DNA of 64,000 bases from positions 20,432,943 through 20,496,942 of the forward strand of contig CM039211.1 in assembly GCA_008360975.2 (NCBI GenBank). The letters are read 5' to 3'. Below the pieces are notes generated by a model, which did not search any database, had not been told where the DNA came from, and saw only the letters and a list, made by a program, of their open reading frames with translations. The position numbers and the translations under genes are program-made. Of this stretch, positions 50,761-64,000 are shown one piece after another. This DNA is from Lichenostomus cassidix. Taxonomy: Eukaryota > Chordata > Aves > Passeriformes > Meliphagidae. Positions within the stretch are counted from its first letter, which is position 1; every line of letters begins with the position of its first letter.

Positions 50761-52274
50761 AAAGCATGGCAAGTAGGTCTAAGTACATCCCATGCTGCTG
50801 TGATTGCCCTGCTGTCATGACCTAGGTAACTAATTTACACTCAGAGAACAGACTTGCCTGTACCATCCCAGTCGCTTTAATTGCAGTGCAGACATGCTCT
50901 AAAACAGTAAGATTTTTAAGCTGTGATTATAATTGATACAGATGAAAGACTGGTATTTTTTCCTATGCAATGCATCTAACATATCTACTAAAACAAAGGC
51001 TGCTTAGATTAAGTATCCTCTGTTTTGCAAATAAAAAGCTGCCAATGTATTTATTGAATAACATTTGTTCCCAATTGTAGCCATCAGAAGGTCAGAAGAA
51101 GTTCAAAATTACATGATGGAGTTTATCTATTTTTCTGGGGGAAAATGACGTGGTTATTTCCATAACAAGTTATATTAAATTGTTTTGGTTGTATGATATA
51201 GGATTTTTATATTAATGCCATATTTAAAATATATTTATAAAACAGTTGAACTTTGATTATTATAGTTCAGATCTGTGCAGTCTTGTAATTGAGACATTTG
51301 CAAATTTACAGTTAAAATTATTTTGTCAGGAACCAAGCAGAGATGCATTTTAAAAGAAAAACTTTGGATAATTGCATCATGATGGATCTTTTGAGTCCTG
51401 TTTATTTTTGCTCTCAAGGATATTAAATCAATACAAATCTCAGAACTGACTATATTCAGTATGTGAATGACATATGTGATGTGGTTTGGATTTTTTTCTC
51501 ATTTATGTGTACAGTATATGTAAATGTAATGTTAAAGCTGACAGACTGTTTAAGCAGTGTTGCAAAGTTAATGGCATGGCATACATCACGTGTAAAATGG
51601 GAATTGCAATACACATCTTTGTAATATTACAGGAGAACAGTGCTACAATCATTTGGTGTAAGTGTGGAAAGGTCTTCCTGCTTTTTTCTTCCATCATCAC
51701 TGTAATTTAAAAATCTGCTAGCTATCTGCTTCTGCTGGTAATTATTTTACTGACTTTTAGAGGATTTACACTGCAATTAAAAGAAATACAGATGCTCTAC
51801 ATTGTGGATCATGATGCCCTTTGACACTGTGTGTAGAACTTCCATGCAATTTTGAGTTAAAAACTGCTCACAGTAGTACATTTTTGGGTCTGATTCAGAC
51901 CATATTTACAGTCTTAAAAAGCTCTATAAGAATCTGCGAGTTTGTTTTAGTGATTGTTGGTTTTGAACATTTTTAGTTAAAACACATTTTAGACTGAGAA
52001 AATGTTACAAAACTTGATGTTTTAATTTGATGATTAGGGAAAGTATCTACAATTGAACTGTATTATTGCTAATGATTTACCTGTAGTGATTGGAATAGAT
52101 TTAATTAACAGTCAGAATTATAGTGGTAGGAATACATTTCTTCTGCATTTTCACTGAATTTGACGCAATAAGTAAGAAGGTAAATCTCCTAAAATGCGGA
52201 ATAAGTAGAAAAAAGAAAAGAAGAAAAGAGGAAACGTAGTTTTCATCTTTTAGAATTGCCAGACAGTCTGTATA

Positions 52275-52292
52275 ATACAGGATATCCTGTAT
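52275..52292. repeat. Perfect 18-bp palindrome
   Basis: ATACAGGATATCCTGTAT equals its own reverse complement. Confidence 0.9.
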
Positions 52293-55200
52293 ATATAGTG
52301 AAGTCAAATATGAAAAGCATACAGGGCACACTCTTTTCGGTATTGTCATGGCAACTGTACTTTTCCAAACATTATTTAAGCAGCAGCTTAAATTTCCAGA
52401 GATCTGGGGAAACAATAGCTCTAATCTGGACCTATTGCCTGTGCAACTGGTAAAACACCTGAGGTTTGTTGACTATGTGCAAACTACACCATGGCTTTTC
52501 TGTCCTGCGTTATTCCAGATTTCACCGTCTTGCTACTTCACATTTCACAAGGTAACCCCTAAAAGGAGTTACATGCTTTTGGGATGCTTTCAAGAAGTTT
52601 AAAAATAAAAACCATGCAGACGGTTTTTATTGGGGGTCAGAAAAGTTCATTGACCCAATTTATATCTCACTGTTGAGCTGAAATTACTGGGGTTTTTGTG
52701 AGCAATTTGGGTCACCACTGCACCTTTCTCTACTTACACGTTGCAAGGTGTGATGCCCCAGGGCCTCATTCCTCCTGCACCCACAGCAACTGCACTGTAC
52801 ATCTTGATCTTCTATGACCTGAACTTCCAGTGATAGCAGCAGCAGTACTAAGTGCATAAAAACGGAAAAGTATTTACATGTCAGTGTCATACACTGCAGT
52901 CAGTGTCAAAACGGAGATTATTACAGCAGGGAAGGGTCTGGGGACAAAGGACACACATCCACACTAAAAACAGACTTCTTTAGTGTGCTCACGGCACAAC
53001 TATCCTTTAAAGTATGGAATGCTCCTGAATGCACCTCATTATTAAGACTCTGGTAAGTGTCTTTTCCTCTCAGTCAGTTTGTTTATTCATCCTTGATTCC
53101 AAGGATTTGCTCAATTTTCTAGTAAGTATAATATATTTCCTATCCAGATGCCACATGGGATTACTAGACAATTTACTTATCTGGACAAAATAAATGTCTT
53201 TCCTTTGAAGCCTGGAGTAACTCAGATCCTTCTCTGCTCTCTACCGGAGAATGAAAAGTGTTTGAGAAAAAGAAGCAAAATCTACCACAGTGACATACTA
53301 TCATATTCTGTTGGATGAATCTCAGTATTTTTTGACAGAATGAGTCAGCAGAGGCTAAAATCACAGTGCATTAACCTCTCCTGTCTCACTTATCCCATAC
53401 TCCCAGTTTCTTGGATAATTTTTAGACAAATTTGAACAGGCTAAGATGACAGTCCTGGGATTGCAGCAGCTCTTTGGGCTGTCTTAGTACAGTGTACCTA
53501 AAGTTGGCCATGACTCTGTAATAGCAGTGACTCCCTAAAAGTTAAAGTACTTTTTCATCTTTGCCTCTCACCTTTTACTTTGATTTTTTGCAGAAAACAT
53601 TGGCTTCTTTAGTTTACTGTTATTAGGCGGAGTGAGCGAAAGATACTAAGCAACTGAGGATTTTGAGCTTAGGAATGTTTTCAGAATAAGTATAAAATAT
53701 TAAATTTACGTTATCCACAATATGTTGGAGGTCAGTTTGCCCTCAAAACATAATGTCTGACAATTGTGCTTTCTTAGCGTGGGTTAGAAAAAGAATATAG
53801 TAGACTTAGGAAAACATCATAATTTAAGAAGTGACACATTTCAACAAAGACATAAAACTGTAGGCAGTACAGAAAAGAAGCAAAACCTTAGGAAACCATT
53901 ACTTCATTAGGACAAATATTTTATGTCTTTTAAAAGACTCCTTATTAAAAAGGGTGAGCTCTAGGATATCCATGCTTGCGTGAAATCGTAAATCTGCCAT
54001 TTGAGAACAAGAAGTGCTTCTTTCTGTGGATAAATTGATTTTTATTACAGCTTCATCAAATTCTTTGAAAACAGTTAATCTGAGTGTATTGCTAAGAGTT
54101 GGCTTACAGTTATTTTTAATATTTTCTCATCTTACAAATATAGTGGTCAAACCAGTTAGGAAAATCAACCACATACAGTAAGTATGCAGTCTGCGAGGCA
54201 TTAAAAAGAAGCTGAACAAGGACCCATTTGCTTGCTATCAGCAAGGGGTTCTTGAGGAACCCCTGTCATAAAATATCTATTTTCTACATTGTTTAGTTTC
54301 TCTGCCCTTTCTTTAGTAAGTCTTCCCTTTCCCCTCAAATGTATGGATGAACATATGCCTGACTTTCTCTGCCTGGCAGTCAGGGGACAGCAGCTGGCCA
54401 GGAAAGGGCTCCAGTTTTAACCTTCCTGAAGATACGTTCAGGGTTTATTTTCTCCATGAATAGGAGGGATCTGGTAGAGAGCTGTACCCCACCAGGGCAC
54501 CAAAGCTTTTCTTTCTGGCAGAGGGGAAGCATGGCAATTCCTGCTTAACTCGGGAAAACTGTGAAGTTGTACTCCCTATTAATCTTTTTAAGCAGAGAAT
54601 TTTTGTGATTGTGCATGAGGGAGAAAGATACAGGAAAGGCATGGAGAAAGGTTATGCTTTCATTACATTTTCTGGGTCTCTCAATTTGTTTAGCCTTATC
54701 TGTCTCTTTTAGATTGTAAACTCTTAGGTTCCATGACTGTTTTTATGTATGCCTTTAACTGGGGTACAACAGATAACTGGTTACAAGTTGTTAGAGTTTC
54801 CCAAGGAAACAATTTTTTGTTTTCAAGTGAATGCTGAGAAAATAAAACTGTTTGCAAAAAAAGGTCAGTTTCATGGAAGTTTCCCATGAATAAAACTTAG
54901 GAGAAAATAGTTTAAAATTGTTCTTAAATTTTCTAAACAGAAAATACATTTCTCAGTTCAAAATTTCTTTCATTTTTAAGGCACACTAAGCTTACAATGA
55001 AACATTATATTTTGCTTTGTAAAATCTTGAAATAATCCAGATTGAAGAAAAAACAAAATGAAAACTCTTGCTCCAAAACGTCTTGTCATTGTTACAGCTT
55101 TACAAGCATTGTGAGGTTTTGAATACATCCATAAAAATAATTTTACATGCAGCCTTGCTAAAAATGATTAATCTTCCCTTTGTATTAAATTTTGAGGATG

Positions 55201-58200
55201 GTGGGGAAATCATCAAAATAATTTGTTTATTTTAATTTTTGTTTTTCATTTAGTGTTGAGGAAAAACAAAACTTGCTTTGCATAAGTCACTTAACTGTTA
55301 AAATATTCAAGATGGATTATAATCACTACTTCTACTGGTTTCAAATTATTTTTTCTGCCTTGAGTTCCTTTGAAAAAAGTAATCATTTAAGGCCAGCACA
55401 GTTGCTGCTCACACTACTCTACTATTTCTGAAATAGATCTGCTTTGTCTGTGGCCTACATGAGCCATCTATACATTTTTTACTTACAGCTGTTTGGGACA
55501 AAAAAAAATGCCCTTTTACAGAAAATTATTTTGGCACAGAGAGGAGAGTTGAGAAAGGCTGGAAGGATCAAGGCAAGGTGTATACTCTTAAAAGTGGAAG
55601 AGAATAATACAAAAAGTAACAGAGAAAAAGACCAACACCAATCTTTGGAACCAGTCCTTATTTTCATACTACTGAGGTATTCTTGGGTGTTTTTCTGCTG
55701 TCTGATAAATTGAGAGGAAAAAAAAGTAACATGATGTAACAGTGGCTGATGGGAGACTAGAGACAAGTAAAGAAAATTTTGAATAACATTGGTTAGCTAA
55801 ATAAGAGAAAGTTGGAAGTAACAGTAAGAAAAATATTTCTTAATATATTTAGAAATAAGGATAGAGAAGGACCATAACATCATAAATTATATTCTTATAA
55901 CAAGGTTACCACTTTGAAACCAGAGTCATGGAACCAGCATAATGTGGAGATCTAAATGCACCATTTACAGACCATATATATGTGCTGCATGTAATTTTAG
56001 GGAAGGCAGTGATTGATTCATTCCAGGAACAAGTAAACATGCCTGCTGTTGAATTGCCAGCACTGTTGCAGCCAGCATCTCTGTGTTGCTTGGACATCTC
56101 CAGCCCCAGTACTGCCTTTGTTAGATACCAGATAGCTTTTGAAAACTGCCTGAAGCCCTGCAAAATGTATCTTGGCTCTCTGCTAGCCTTTTGGAGAGGT
56201 GAGTTTATACTTATTTGTAAACCTGTATCACTCTAAAATTTAAAAAGTCTGCCCATGAGTTACTTGTAGCCCAGATCAAGAGCATCTTTACTGCTTGTTT
56301 CTAAATCAAATCTTTCTGAATGTACTCTTTCTTGGCATTGATCTACAAAGTGGCTATCTAGAGGGGAAGTGCTTTGTTTTTGCTATCATTCATGTAGTTT
56401 TCCGAATTAAGTGCTTCCATTTCCATCCGTTGAGGCTCTCAGTCAGGTTTTAATTTTCACAGCACGAAGAAATGACGAGTACATGAGCAGTTATTCAGAT
56501 TTGCTGGTCATAGTCTGAGATTAATTACAAAGCATAGGTTTGTAATAATGACCTTGCCAAAATCCATCAAACATTGATCCTTTTCTGTATCAGCAAATAT
56601 GGAAATGAAAAGGATTATGGAGAGCTTGAACTGAAGAATAGTTGGAACCTGTTGCATTTCATCCACCTCAATGGATAGGCAAAATGTTGTAATGATGAGT
56701 TCACCCTTTATTTACTGTATACACAGTTTGTGACAGTGTTTTTTATAACTCTAAAAATTACACTTAATAAATACAAGAAGATACAGATTTTCTTGATTAC
56801 ATAAACCTAAATATTTATTCAAGCTTTCATGAGAAGTTTGTCTTATTTTAAACAGAGCTAGGGCTGCTGAATGGATGCCATTTTTTTTGATGTGGACACG
56901 AAACAAGTTTCAGTAATAGCCACACTCATTTAAGCAGTAAATGTTTTCTACTAAAGCTTTTCTTCGGCATGGTTTGCCTACTGCAATCAAAATGAAACTG
57001 AAGTCGGCTTTTCATAGATCATATTTAAGGGTTTCATCCTTCATTGCATGAAGGATTGCTGGCTTTAATTAAAAAAATCAGAAGAGACACGTAAATATTG
57101 CTGCTATAGTTCAGAGAAATGCAGTATTACTCGTATTTTCCCTTTTGGTATTGATGTATGTAGAAGTTGGAGACACTAACACATTGTGGATATTGCTGCT
57201 GAGAAGGGGAAAGGAAAAAGATAGGCTTGAAACACAGCCTGCGAGATGGCACAAAGCCAATGCACTGAAAAATGGCAAACGTCACATTTAACAGCTGGAC
57301 ACAGAAATATTTCTCTTTAATTTGGAAGGAGAAAATTTTTTTCACAGCAGGGCACTCTCAGAAGAGTACAACATCAAAGAGGGTGGGTCTCCCCAGTCAA
57401 ACATCATCTGGCTCCAGTGATGGAGCAAAATGAATGAACTGTCAGGACTTTTTTCCAGTGTGTATGTTTTTGCCAAGTGAAAAGTAAAAGGTTTAGTGGC
57501 TTGTTCTGATCACAGACCAAATCCTGATAATGGAAAGCTGATTCCCTAAAGTCTTCCTCTGATCAGCTGACAGGCAATGTCTGAAGAAGACCCCATATTG
57601 ATTGATAGTCCACTTTGTATTGATGGCCCCTGCCACCCTTAGAGATAAGTGAGATATGCCAAATGCTTGACAGCTCTGGAGGGCTCCTGTGATTGTGTCT
57701 CAAGCAATGTTCTAATCTAATGTTATAATCCTCACAGAAACAAACACACTTCTAAAGAAACTTAACATGATACTTACCAACACCAGACCTGCACTCTGGA
57801 AAGAAAAAAAAACCTTTTCTCATTCTCCACAGTGACGTCCACTAGCAACATCAGCACTACTCCTTAATGCACTCCTTTCATTTGCTTCTTGACTCTGACC
57901 TCAGCCGCAGAGAAGCTGCAAACTAGTCGTTGCTGTGCTGTTCTTCTGACAATCCTATAATTTAACAAATTCGAGGGAATAATACAGTGAAGGAATTTTT
58001 TGATATGAAAACATGGCGACACAATTTGTACAGCCATTACTCATTTGTTTTATGAGGAAACTCAGGCATAGTTTATCATATACTTTATTACTTGACCTTT
58101 TAATCATCATCTGGGGAACTTGACATTCCAGACATTCCAAAATATTCCAAACTAAAAATATCACTGTGCCTCATTATTTAAAACTCACAAAGGAATTAAG

Positions 58201-58925
58201 TATATTTTCAAAAGTATGTAATTTTTACTGAAATTCCTTATTTATGGCAAGCCTTAATGAGAAGTTTAAAAAAGGATTAAAAGAATTATCTGTGGAGACT
58301 GTATTGTAGTAGTAAATGGGTGCTCTGCTGTGATAGATGTTCTACACACACACTGTAAACACAGTCTCTATCCATATTTACTTACAAACTCAGAGTGAAG
58401 ATAAGCAAATGGTGCACAAAAAACGTTATCAAAATCCGTGTTTTCTACAGCAACAGGATCAAGACACAGACTTTAAGTACTTGGTGTAAGCCTTGTGACA
58501 AACCATTTTCAGGGCAGGAGCTAAACCCAGGTATCTGCCAAGCAATTTGAGTGTCTGAATGGAGGTGCTTAGTGGTGTTTTAAATCCTGGAAAGCATCTA
58601 AGGCATACAGACAGGGCTGACAAGTAATGCTCAGAACTCAAGGATAACTGCCTGTCTCCTGGAGCAGTTACTGGAGCTTTAGTGAGATACTTGAACCCCC
58701 CAGAAACACTGGTGGAAACTTAAGTTACACCTGAATATAACTACTAGTGCCCTAGTCCAGTAACAAAACTTTATCAGTGGATCACAACCATTACATTAGG
58801 GAGCAATACCTTTTTCAGAACAAAGAAATGTTTTTGACATTTCTTGAAAGTGAGGCTACTTGTGGATAGGCTTTCTTTTCAGAGGGTTTTTTCACATTCA
58901 ATGCATTTCTGAATTAGGGTTGAGA

Positions 58926-59017
58926 TTTTTTTTGGTTTGTTTGTTTGCTTATTTGGGTTTTTTTGTTGTTTTTGTTTGTTGTTTTGTTTTTTTTGGGGGG
59001 GTTGATTTTTTTTTTCT
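58926..59017 (+). repeat. T/G-rich (GTTT)n low-complexity tract
   Basis: TTTGTTTGTT-type sequence ending near a short CR1-like tail. Confidence 0.8.
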
Positions 59018-59079
59018 CCAGAGAATGTCCATGAACAATTAGTCAGGAATTTCAAGAAGGTGGTAGAAGTCATGACCAT

Positions 59080-59148
59080 CTTCTGAGCTGATAAGGTGGT
59101 CTCTAGAGATTCCTTCCAACCTTAGTTGTTCCACAGTTCCCTGAACTG
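59080..59148 (+). mobile_element. Possible CR1 3' tail remnant next to T-rich tract
   Basis: GGTGGTCTCTAGAGATTCCT then TCCAACCTTAGTTGTTCCAC resembles the CR1 tail (GATCTCTAGAGGTCCCTTCC type). Short, so tentative. Confidence 0.5.
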
Positions 59149-59397
59149 CCCTACTTAAATGATACCATAGCCACTTATGGTACATGGAAAGAAAATTGAA
59201 GAATTCCTTGTCTCAAAGCAAGAAGTGTTTCTTAGGAAATTTAGAAAATTATATAATCTACTACCTGCCTAAAAAACAGAGAGGCATGTATGGTCCATGG
59301 GGGTCCAAATAAGTTAAAACTGAATTCAGTGGCAGTTTTAAGTCTAACTTGCTAAAGGATTTTTTGCCAGCTCTACTACAGGATTGAGAGTGTCTCT

Positions 59398-59735
59398 ACA
59401 GAATCAGAGAATATGTAAGGTTGGGTGGGATCCCTGGGGTCTCGTAGTCCAATCTCCCTGTTCCAGGAGCATCTCCTAGAGCACTTTACTCAGGATTGTG
59501 TTCAAACAGTCTTGAATACCTGCAGGGAAAGAGACTCTGCAACCTCTTGGGGCAGCCTGCTCAGTCACCCTCGCTGTAAAATTGTCCTTCATGTTCAGAT
59601 AGGACTTGCTGTGCATCAGTTTCTGCCCATTGCCTCTTGTTTTATTGCTCAGCACCACCAAGAGTTGACTCCATCCTCTTGACACTCTCCAAGCAGATCC
59701 CTTCAGTCTCTAGGACCTCTGTGCTTGAGAAGATA
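59398..59735 (-). mobile_element. CR1 LINE 3' fragment in intron 3
   Basis: Reverse-complement CR1: CAGAATCAGAGAATATGTAA, CTTGGGGCAGCCTGCTCAGT, CTGCCCATTGCCTCTTGTTT and CCATCCTCTTGACACTCTCC. It lies back to back with the short tail at 59080-59148. Confidence 0.92.
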
Positions 59736-61339
59736 AGTACCTTTATAATCTAGTTCTTAAAATGGTTAAGGGAACATGTTATTGGAGCTTTTAAAAATCC
59801 TAAAGGTAAGGAAAAGTGTGAGAAGCCTCAGTGCTGCAAACTGAAACCAAACAAAAATCGTAATCCAGCAAACTTCATTTACAGTATGACAATTGTGCCA
59901 TATGTTCTATGTACCATACTTCAGTATTTCTGAAAATATCCCTAAGCACCAGTCTGGGATTTGTACATCTAAGATCTGCTACCTCTCTAGAAGTGCTGAT
60001 TCATGCAGAAAACCATGAAAACACAGTTTGGAACAGTGTTTGAAAAAGTTCTTAACAGAAATTATGGTATTAAGGGATTAAAATCTGTGCTGTTCTTGGA
60101 CCATCAGCTTCCTCTTACAAGCAAGGTAAGCCTTGAGTTTGAAAAACAGACCTTCTGTGCTCTCATTCCTTCTTATATTTCAGAATCAGGGCACATTAGA
60201 ATGATTTCCATTTATGAGTTTCTTTTGGTCCTGAGTGATTTCTCTGAGGTCATAGATCTATCAGGAAATCACCCTAGGAGTATGTACTTGCTCACTCATT
60301 TCAGCTGCATTGTCTAGCTTGATGCTGAGTAATTAAATCTGCCAAAATCCTTCTGGAACATTTGGTTGCATAAATGAATTAAAAAATATGAAACAAGGAC
60401 TTTTTAATTTCACTTTTCCATCTGTAATGGTTTTGAGAACCTGCAAGAAAATGGCCAAAGCTCTGTTATTACCTTGCAAAGGAAACAGTGCTCTGTTTTC
60501 GGAGGCACTGGGAGCAAGAAAGAATCACTGTAACTCTCTTGTTTCCCTGGCTCAGAATATAATTTTGAGAGCACTATTATTGATTAAGTTAATTGATATT
60601 TTCCAGTTGAATAAGAGTTTTCACTACTGGGGCCTTAGTTGTAACTCCTTTTTTTCTGATATATTTACTGGGATATTCATTTAACTGTCAACAGGTGTGA
60701 GAGTCTTCTTTTTAGGTTATTTCAGCTATGATAGTTGTTTTTAAACCATCTTTTCCCTTTTAGTCTGTTTTTTTCTCATGGTTTCTATGAATAGCAAGTC
60801 TAGACTGGCAACACTTTTTCTCTTCATGCTCCATGTCCCATATAGAAAAGACTGGAGAAAACAACTTCAATCTGTTGCCTTCACATGGTCTTCTGATACC
60901 AGGGCTGCATGGGAACCCTGCAGTGAGCAGGGCAGAAATAACAATGTTAAACAAAAGTGTCTCCATTGCAGAATGTCTCATGGCTGGAACACCACAGCTT
61001 TTTTTGTCCTACCACTGAACCTGTCAGGAGAGTGCAAAACCACACACGGGAAGGCCCTGAGGTGTCTGTGGATACTGCAAGAGCACTGGTCCTTTACAGA
61101 CCTGCTAATGTGTGCAGGTTTTCAGCTTCATGCATGGGGTTTTATTCTGCTCTGTGTCTTCCCCTCATTGCCCTGGTATTGAGTAACACTGTTGTGTTAC
61201 ATGAAATTCTTTCCTATTCCAGGACCTCCACGGGCTAATGTCAAAACAAACCACTGAGACTTGACTAAAAAAAAAAAAGTAATTTTATGAAGTCCACATA
61301 ATCAGCAGGGCATTGCTTTCATGACACTTTCTGGAATAA

Positions 61340-61449
61340 GGCCCCGATCCTCCAACTGCTTACACAGATGCTTGGTTTCACACACGAGTAGTCCCATTGA
61401 GATCAATGGGACTGCAACATGTGCATAAGTGTTTGCTGGACTGGGGTCT
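61340..61449. repeat. Ancient palindromic interspersed repeat
   Basis: An imperfect palindrome of about 110 bases. The centre is perfect (AGTCCCATTGA, GA, TCAATGGGACT at 61390-61413). The outer arms, GCCCCGATCCTCCAACTGC on the left and GTTTGCTGGACTGGGGTC on the right, also pair imperfectly. I recognise this as a widespread old repeat type of reptile and bird genomes but cannot name the family. Confidence 0.6.
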
Positions 61450-63599
61450 AAGTGAGAGATGAAGCCTTTCGCCTAGCACAGACAGTTCAAACCAATGTTT
61501 ATAGTTTCATATACTATAATCCTTTGAGAAACATTAAAACTAAATAGCTTTTAATATTATTTGGCAAGTATTCTCTTTTATGAAATTTGCTAGATGAGGC
61601 CTGCTAGATTAAAGAGGAAAACATCAAGTGGATATTACAAGATGTACGCTCCATATCAGATACGGCTAATTTTAGAAAATTGCTTTGAATTGCGTGAGCA
61701 GTCAAAGAGGACCGTTGGCCGTCAGGATATATTTCTGTGCATTTTCACAGAGGGGTTGAATCCAGTTGGACGAAAATTTTGGGTTGACTTATATCAGTGG
61801 GGCCTCCTGATATTTCCTCCTTGCTCATTTATTTCAGATTTCTATTCTGTTAATAGCTTATAGCAGTTCAAAATGCTTTGGAAAACTTGATAATTCTAAA
61901 TATAAACAAATTGCATGTAATGCAAATATTGCAACAAAGAAAAATCATTCTTTGAATGGGCTGTTGCATTTTCTACATGGCAAAGAGATACCATCAATTA
62001 TTACTTTAAAACCAGAAGCACTTCAAAGCAAGTAACTAGTTATTCACATGGATTTATTTCATATAGATACAAAGACCATGGTAACTGGCTTTAATTTTCT
62101 ACATAATAGTAAACCATAAAAATCTTATCTCATCCTAAGACAATAAGCTTGAATGTTATCTGTAACATATTTATATTTTTGATTCTGCTATCTGTCCATA
62201 AATAATCTGAAGGCATATTTTAAGTGGTAAAGCAAATCAATTAGTCTTATCAAGCAACAGTGGAACATATGAGAAGTATTTATAACTAATGTCTTTATGA
62301 AATAATGACCATGCAATAGAATAGGGAACCTGTCCAAACATTTCCACTTACAGTAGAATGAGGTTGATGACACATATACTACTATTGTTGCATACCAGTT
62401 TCATGTGTATAGTTGATTATTACAGATTCAATAATATTTATTAGGCATCAAAGTTGGATTTATCACAGTGTGAGGCATAGTCATTTCTTTATACTAGCTG
62501 AGAATAATTTCCCTGTTCACTGTATAGGTAATCTAAAAGATAGAATGTAATTTACATAGTAGTTCAATGTTTGAGATGTGGTCTTTATGAAGGACGCAAT
62601 TATATAATATTACAATTGTCATCTATCAACATCAGTTTTTTCTTTTTAGTTAAGCTGTATTTGGAGAATTTTTCATGCATTTTAATTTGCCTCTGAGCTC
62701 CATTATATTTAATTTTTCTTTTATAAAGAGAGATTAAAATTTGTTCTGAGAAAATTTGCTGAATACCCTTACTTGGTCTTCAAGCTAGTGAAAGAAATGA
62801 GAAAGTGATGGTTACATGCACGATTGTTTCTACACACCCTTCTCATCAAGTGTATAATAAAGAGGAGACGCATATTTAGAAGGGCCCTGCTGTCCTAAAG
62901 CAGATGCTCAGCTCCTAATATTGAGGCATTTAAAGTCCAAAAGCATTAATTCTCTAAACAATTTTTGCTATCAGTATGGACCCAGCTGCAGTTTGATTTT
63001 CAGCCTAAACTATGTAAATGTAATGTTGTCAAGGAATTCTGTGAGTAGTCTTCTCTCTTTCAGTTCATGCAGCATCTTCTGAGCATTTCAGACTTTCTAG
63101 ATAATGAGGTCCTTTGGCAGTGTGTTGATTTCAAAGACAGCTAGGCACCAGTATGCTGTACAAAATCCAATCTAAATGAGTAAGTTATCAAGTCATGCAT
63201 ACAATCCAGTTTGCTTTCAGTTTGACATAATTAGAAGCTCTAACAAATTAATAATGTATACTTGTCATAATAAACTCTAGAGCTCACTGGCATTTTGCTT
63301 AACAATCACTGCCTTAGGCAAGTCAAATAGGTGATTTTACTGCTCAGTTAGCTGTGTGAGTTTCAGAGCTTTTGAGGAAAGAGACAGCTATTTCTTCAGC
63401 TTTATGGGAGAGGTAACCTTCCTTGTCATTTGTTAAGCTGGCTATGGTGCTCTCTTCAACCAGTAATGCCACTGAACACTCTTTCCCTGTATATGGAAGC
63501 ATACATGGGTTCAACTTTACTTACAGTACTAGTTTATCACAGGGGACAAGTAAAATGCCAAATTAAAGTGTGAATTTAAAAAAAATATAATTAAATGAA

Positions 63600-64000
63600 G
63601 ACATGGTGGTTTCCTTCAAAAGAAGATGATGGTGGTGACAGGATTGAGTGCTTGTAGGTAAGAACAAAGGGGAAGGCCAATATAGCAGATATTCTTGTGG
63701 AAGTCTGTTATAGACCATCCAGCAAGATGAAGAGGCAGGTGAAATGTTCTATAAGCAGCTGGGAGAAGTCTTACTATTTTCATCCCTTGTTCTCATGGGA
63801 GACTTCAATTTACCAAGTGTTTGCTCGAAATGGAACACAGCAGAGAGGAAAAAAACCAAGATTATTCTGGACTGTGTGGAAGATAGCTTCCCGACATACA
63901 TGGGAGTCAGCTATGGAATGTGCCATGCAGGACCTGTTGTTTTTGAACAGAGAAGGACTTGTGGGTTATGTGGTTGTCAGAGGCTGTCTTGAGCACAATG
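63600..64000 (+). mobile_element. CR1 LINE fragment, endonuclease part of ORF2, cut by window edge
   Basis: Coding-like sequence with LVLMGDFNLPSVCSKWNTA (GDFN is the endonuclease motif of this LINE class), preceded by VCYRPS-type sequence and followed, in a shifted frame, by LDLLFLNREGLVG. The frame changes and stops show a decayed copy. The usual avian CR1 nucleotide sequence of this region is recognisable from about 63620 on. The element continues beyond 64000. Confidence 0.85.

Larger units (their letters stand above)
30847..64000 (+). other. PRDM6: PRDM6 intron 3, 5' part (more than 33 kb, continues beyond window)
   Basis: Starts at the GTAAGT donor. The next PRDM6 exon should continue the PR domain after Trp-Glu, but no open frame to the right edge encodes such a segment, so the exon is outside the window or has been missed. 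The intron is AT-rich and strikingly poor in interspersed repeats. Stretches with no feature that I can name: 30847-34515, 34574-36559, 38471-39410, 39471-44785, 44842-47553, 47636-48298, 48420-50251, 50761-52274, 52293-58925, 59736-61339 and 61450-63599. Open frames of 60-134 codons there look like chance. Confidence 0.85.

Noticed and set aside
30847..64000. Next PRDM6 exon (rest of the PR domain)
   Set aside because: No open frame after 30846 reads like the continuation of a PR domain; taken as outside the window.
1..64000. CRISPR arrays, bacterial operons, tRNA or rRNA genes
   Set aside because: None seen; the sequence is vertebrate nuclear DNA.

Overview
This window is vertebrate nuclear DNA, almost certainly from a bird and probably a songbird. 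Several CR1 retrotransposon fragments are present, with the typical avian 3' ends. Two solitary LTRs are of types I associate from memory with passerine genomes. Only one protein-coding gene can be supported: the 5' part of PRDM6, a PR/SET-domain zinc-finger transcriptional repressor of smooth muscle and other lineages, on the + strand. Two coding exons are visible (20938-21463 and 30539-30846). They join in phase to give the first 278 residues, up to the first half of the PR domain. The rest of the PR domain and the C-terminal zinc fingers lie beyond the right edge.

Layout. Positions 1 to about 15500 are AT-rich upstream intergenic DNA with one CR1 copy (2881-3282), a GC-rich solo LTR (7241-8189) and a second solo LTR of another family (13399-13961). 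From 15500 to 21500 lies a CpG-rich domain: an island with a GC-rich minisatellite (15540-16340), a second island (17400-17960), and the PRDM6 promoter island (19555-21480). The promoter island holds a long polypurine tract, a probable non-coding first exon ending at 20283, intron 1 (646 bp) and the first coding exon. Intron 2 (9075 bp) carries two more CpG islands (about 23430-24320 and 25290-25620), a pre-miRNA-like hairpin, a CR1 tail and a GC-rich patch with a strong CTCF-type motif. Exon 3 follows. Everything from 30847 to the right edge (over 33 kb) is PRDM6 intron 3: AT-rich, few repeats, no supportable gene, some blocks that look like conserved non-coding elements, a cluster of perfect short hairpins near 50250-50760, and CR1 fragments near 48300, 59400 and at the right edge.

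Reading. A developmental regulator with a large CpG-island promoter, islands in its first large intron and a long repeat-poor intron is the classic architecture of a gene under long-range enhancer control. No novel multi-gene system was seen. The most unusual points are structural: LTR-borne and intronic CTCF-like motifs on either side of the promoter, intronic hairpins, an upstream GC-rich minisatellite and a polypurine promoter. All family names come from recognition by eye; no search was run.
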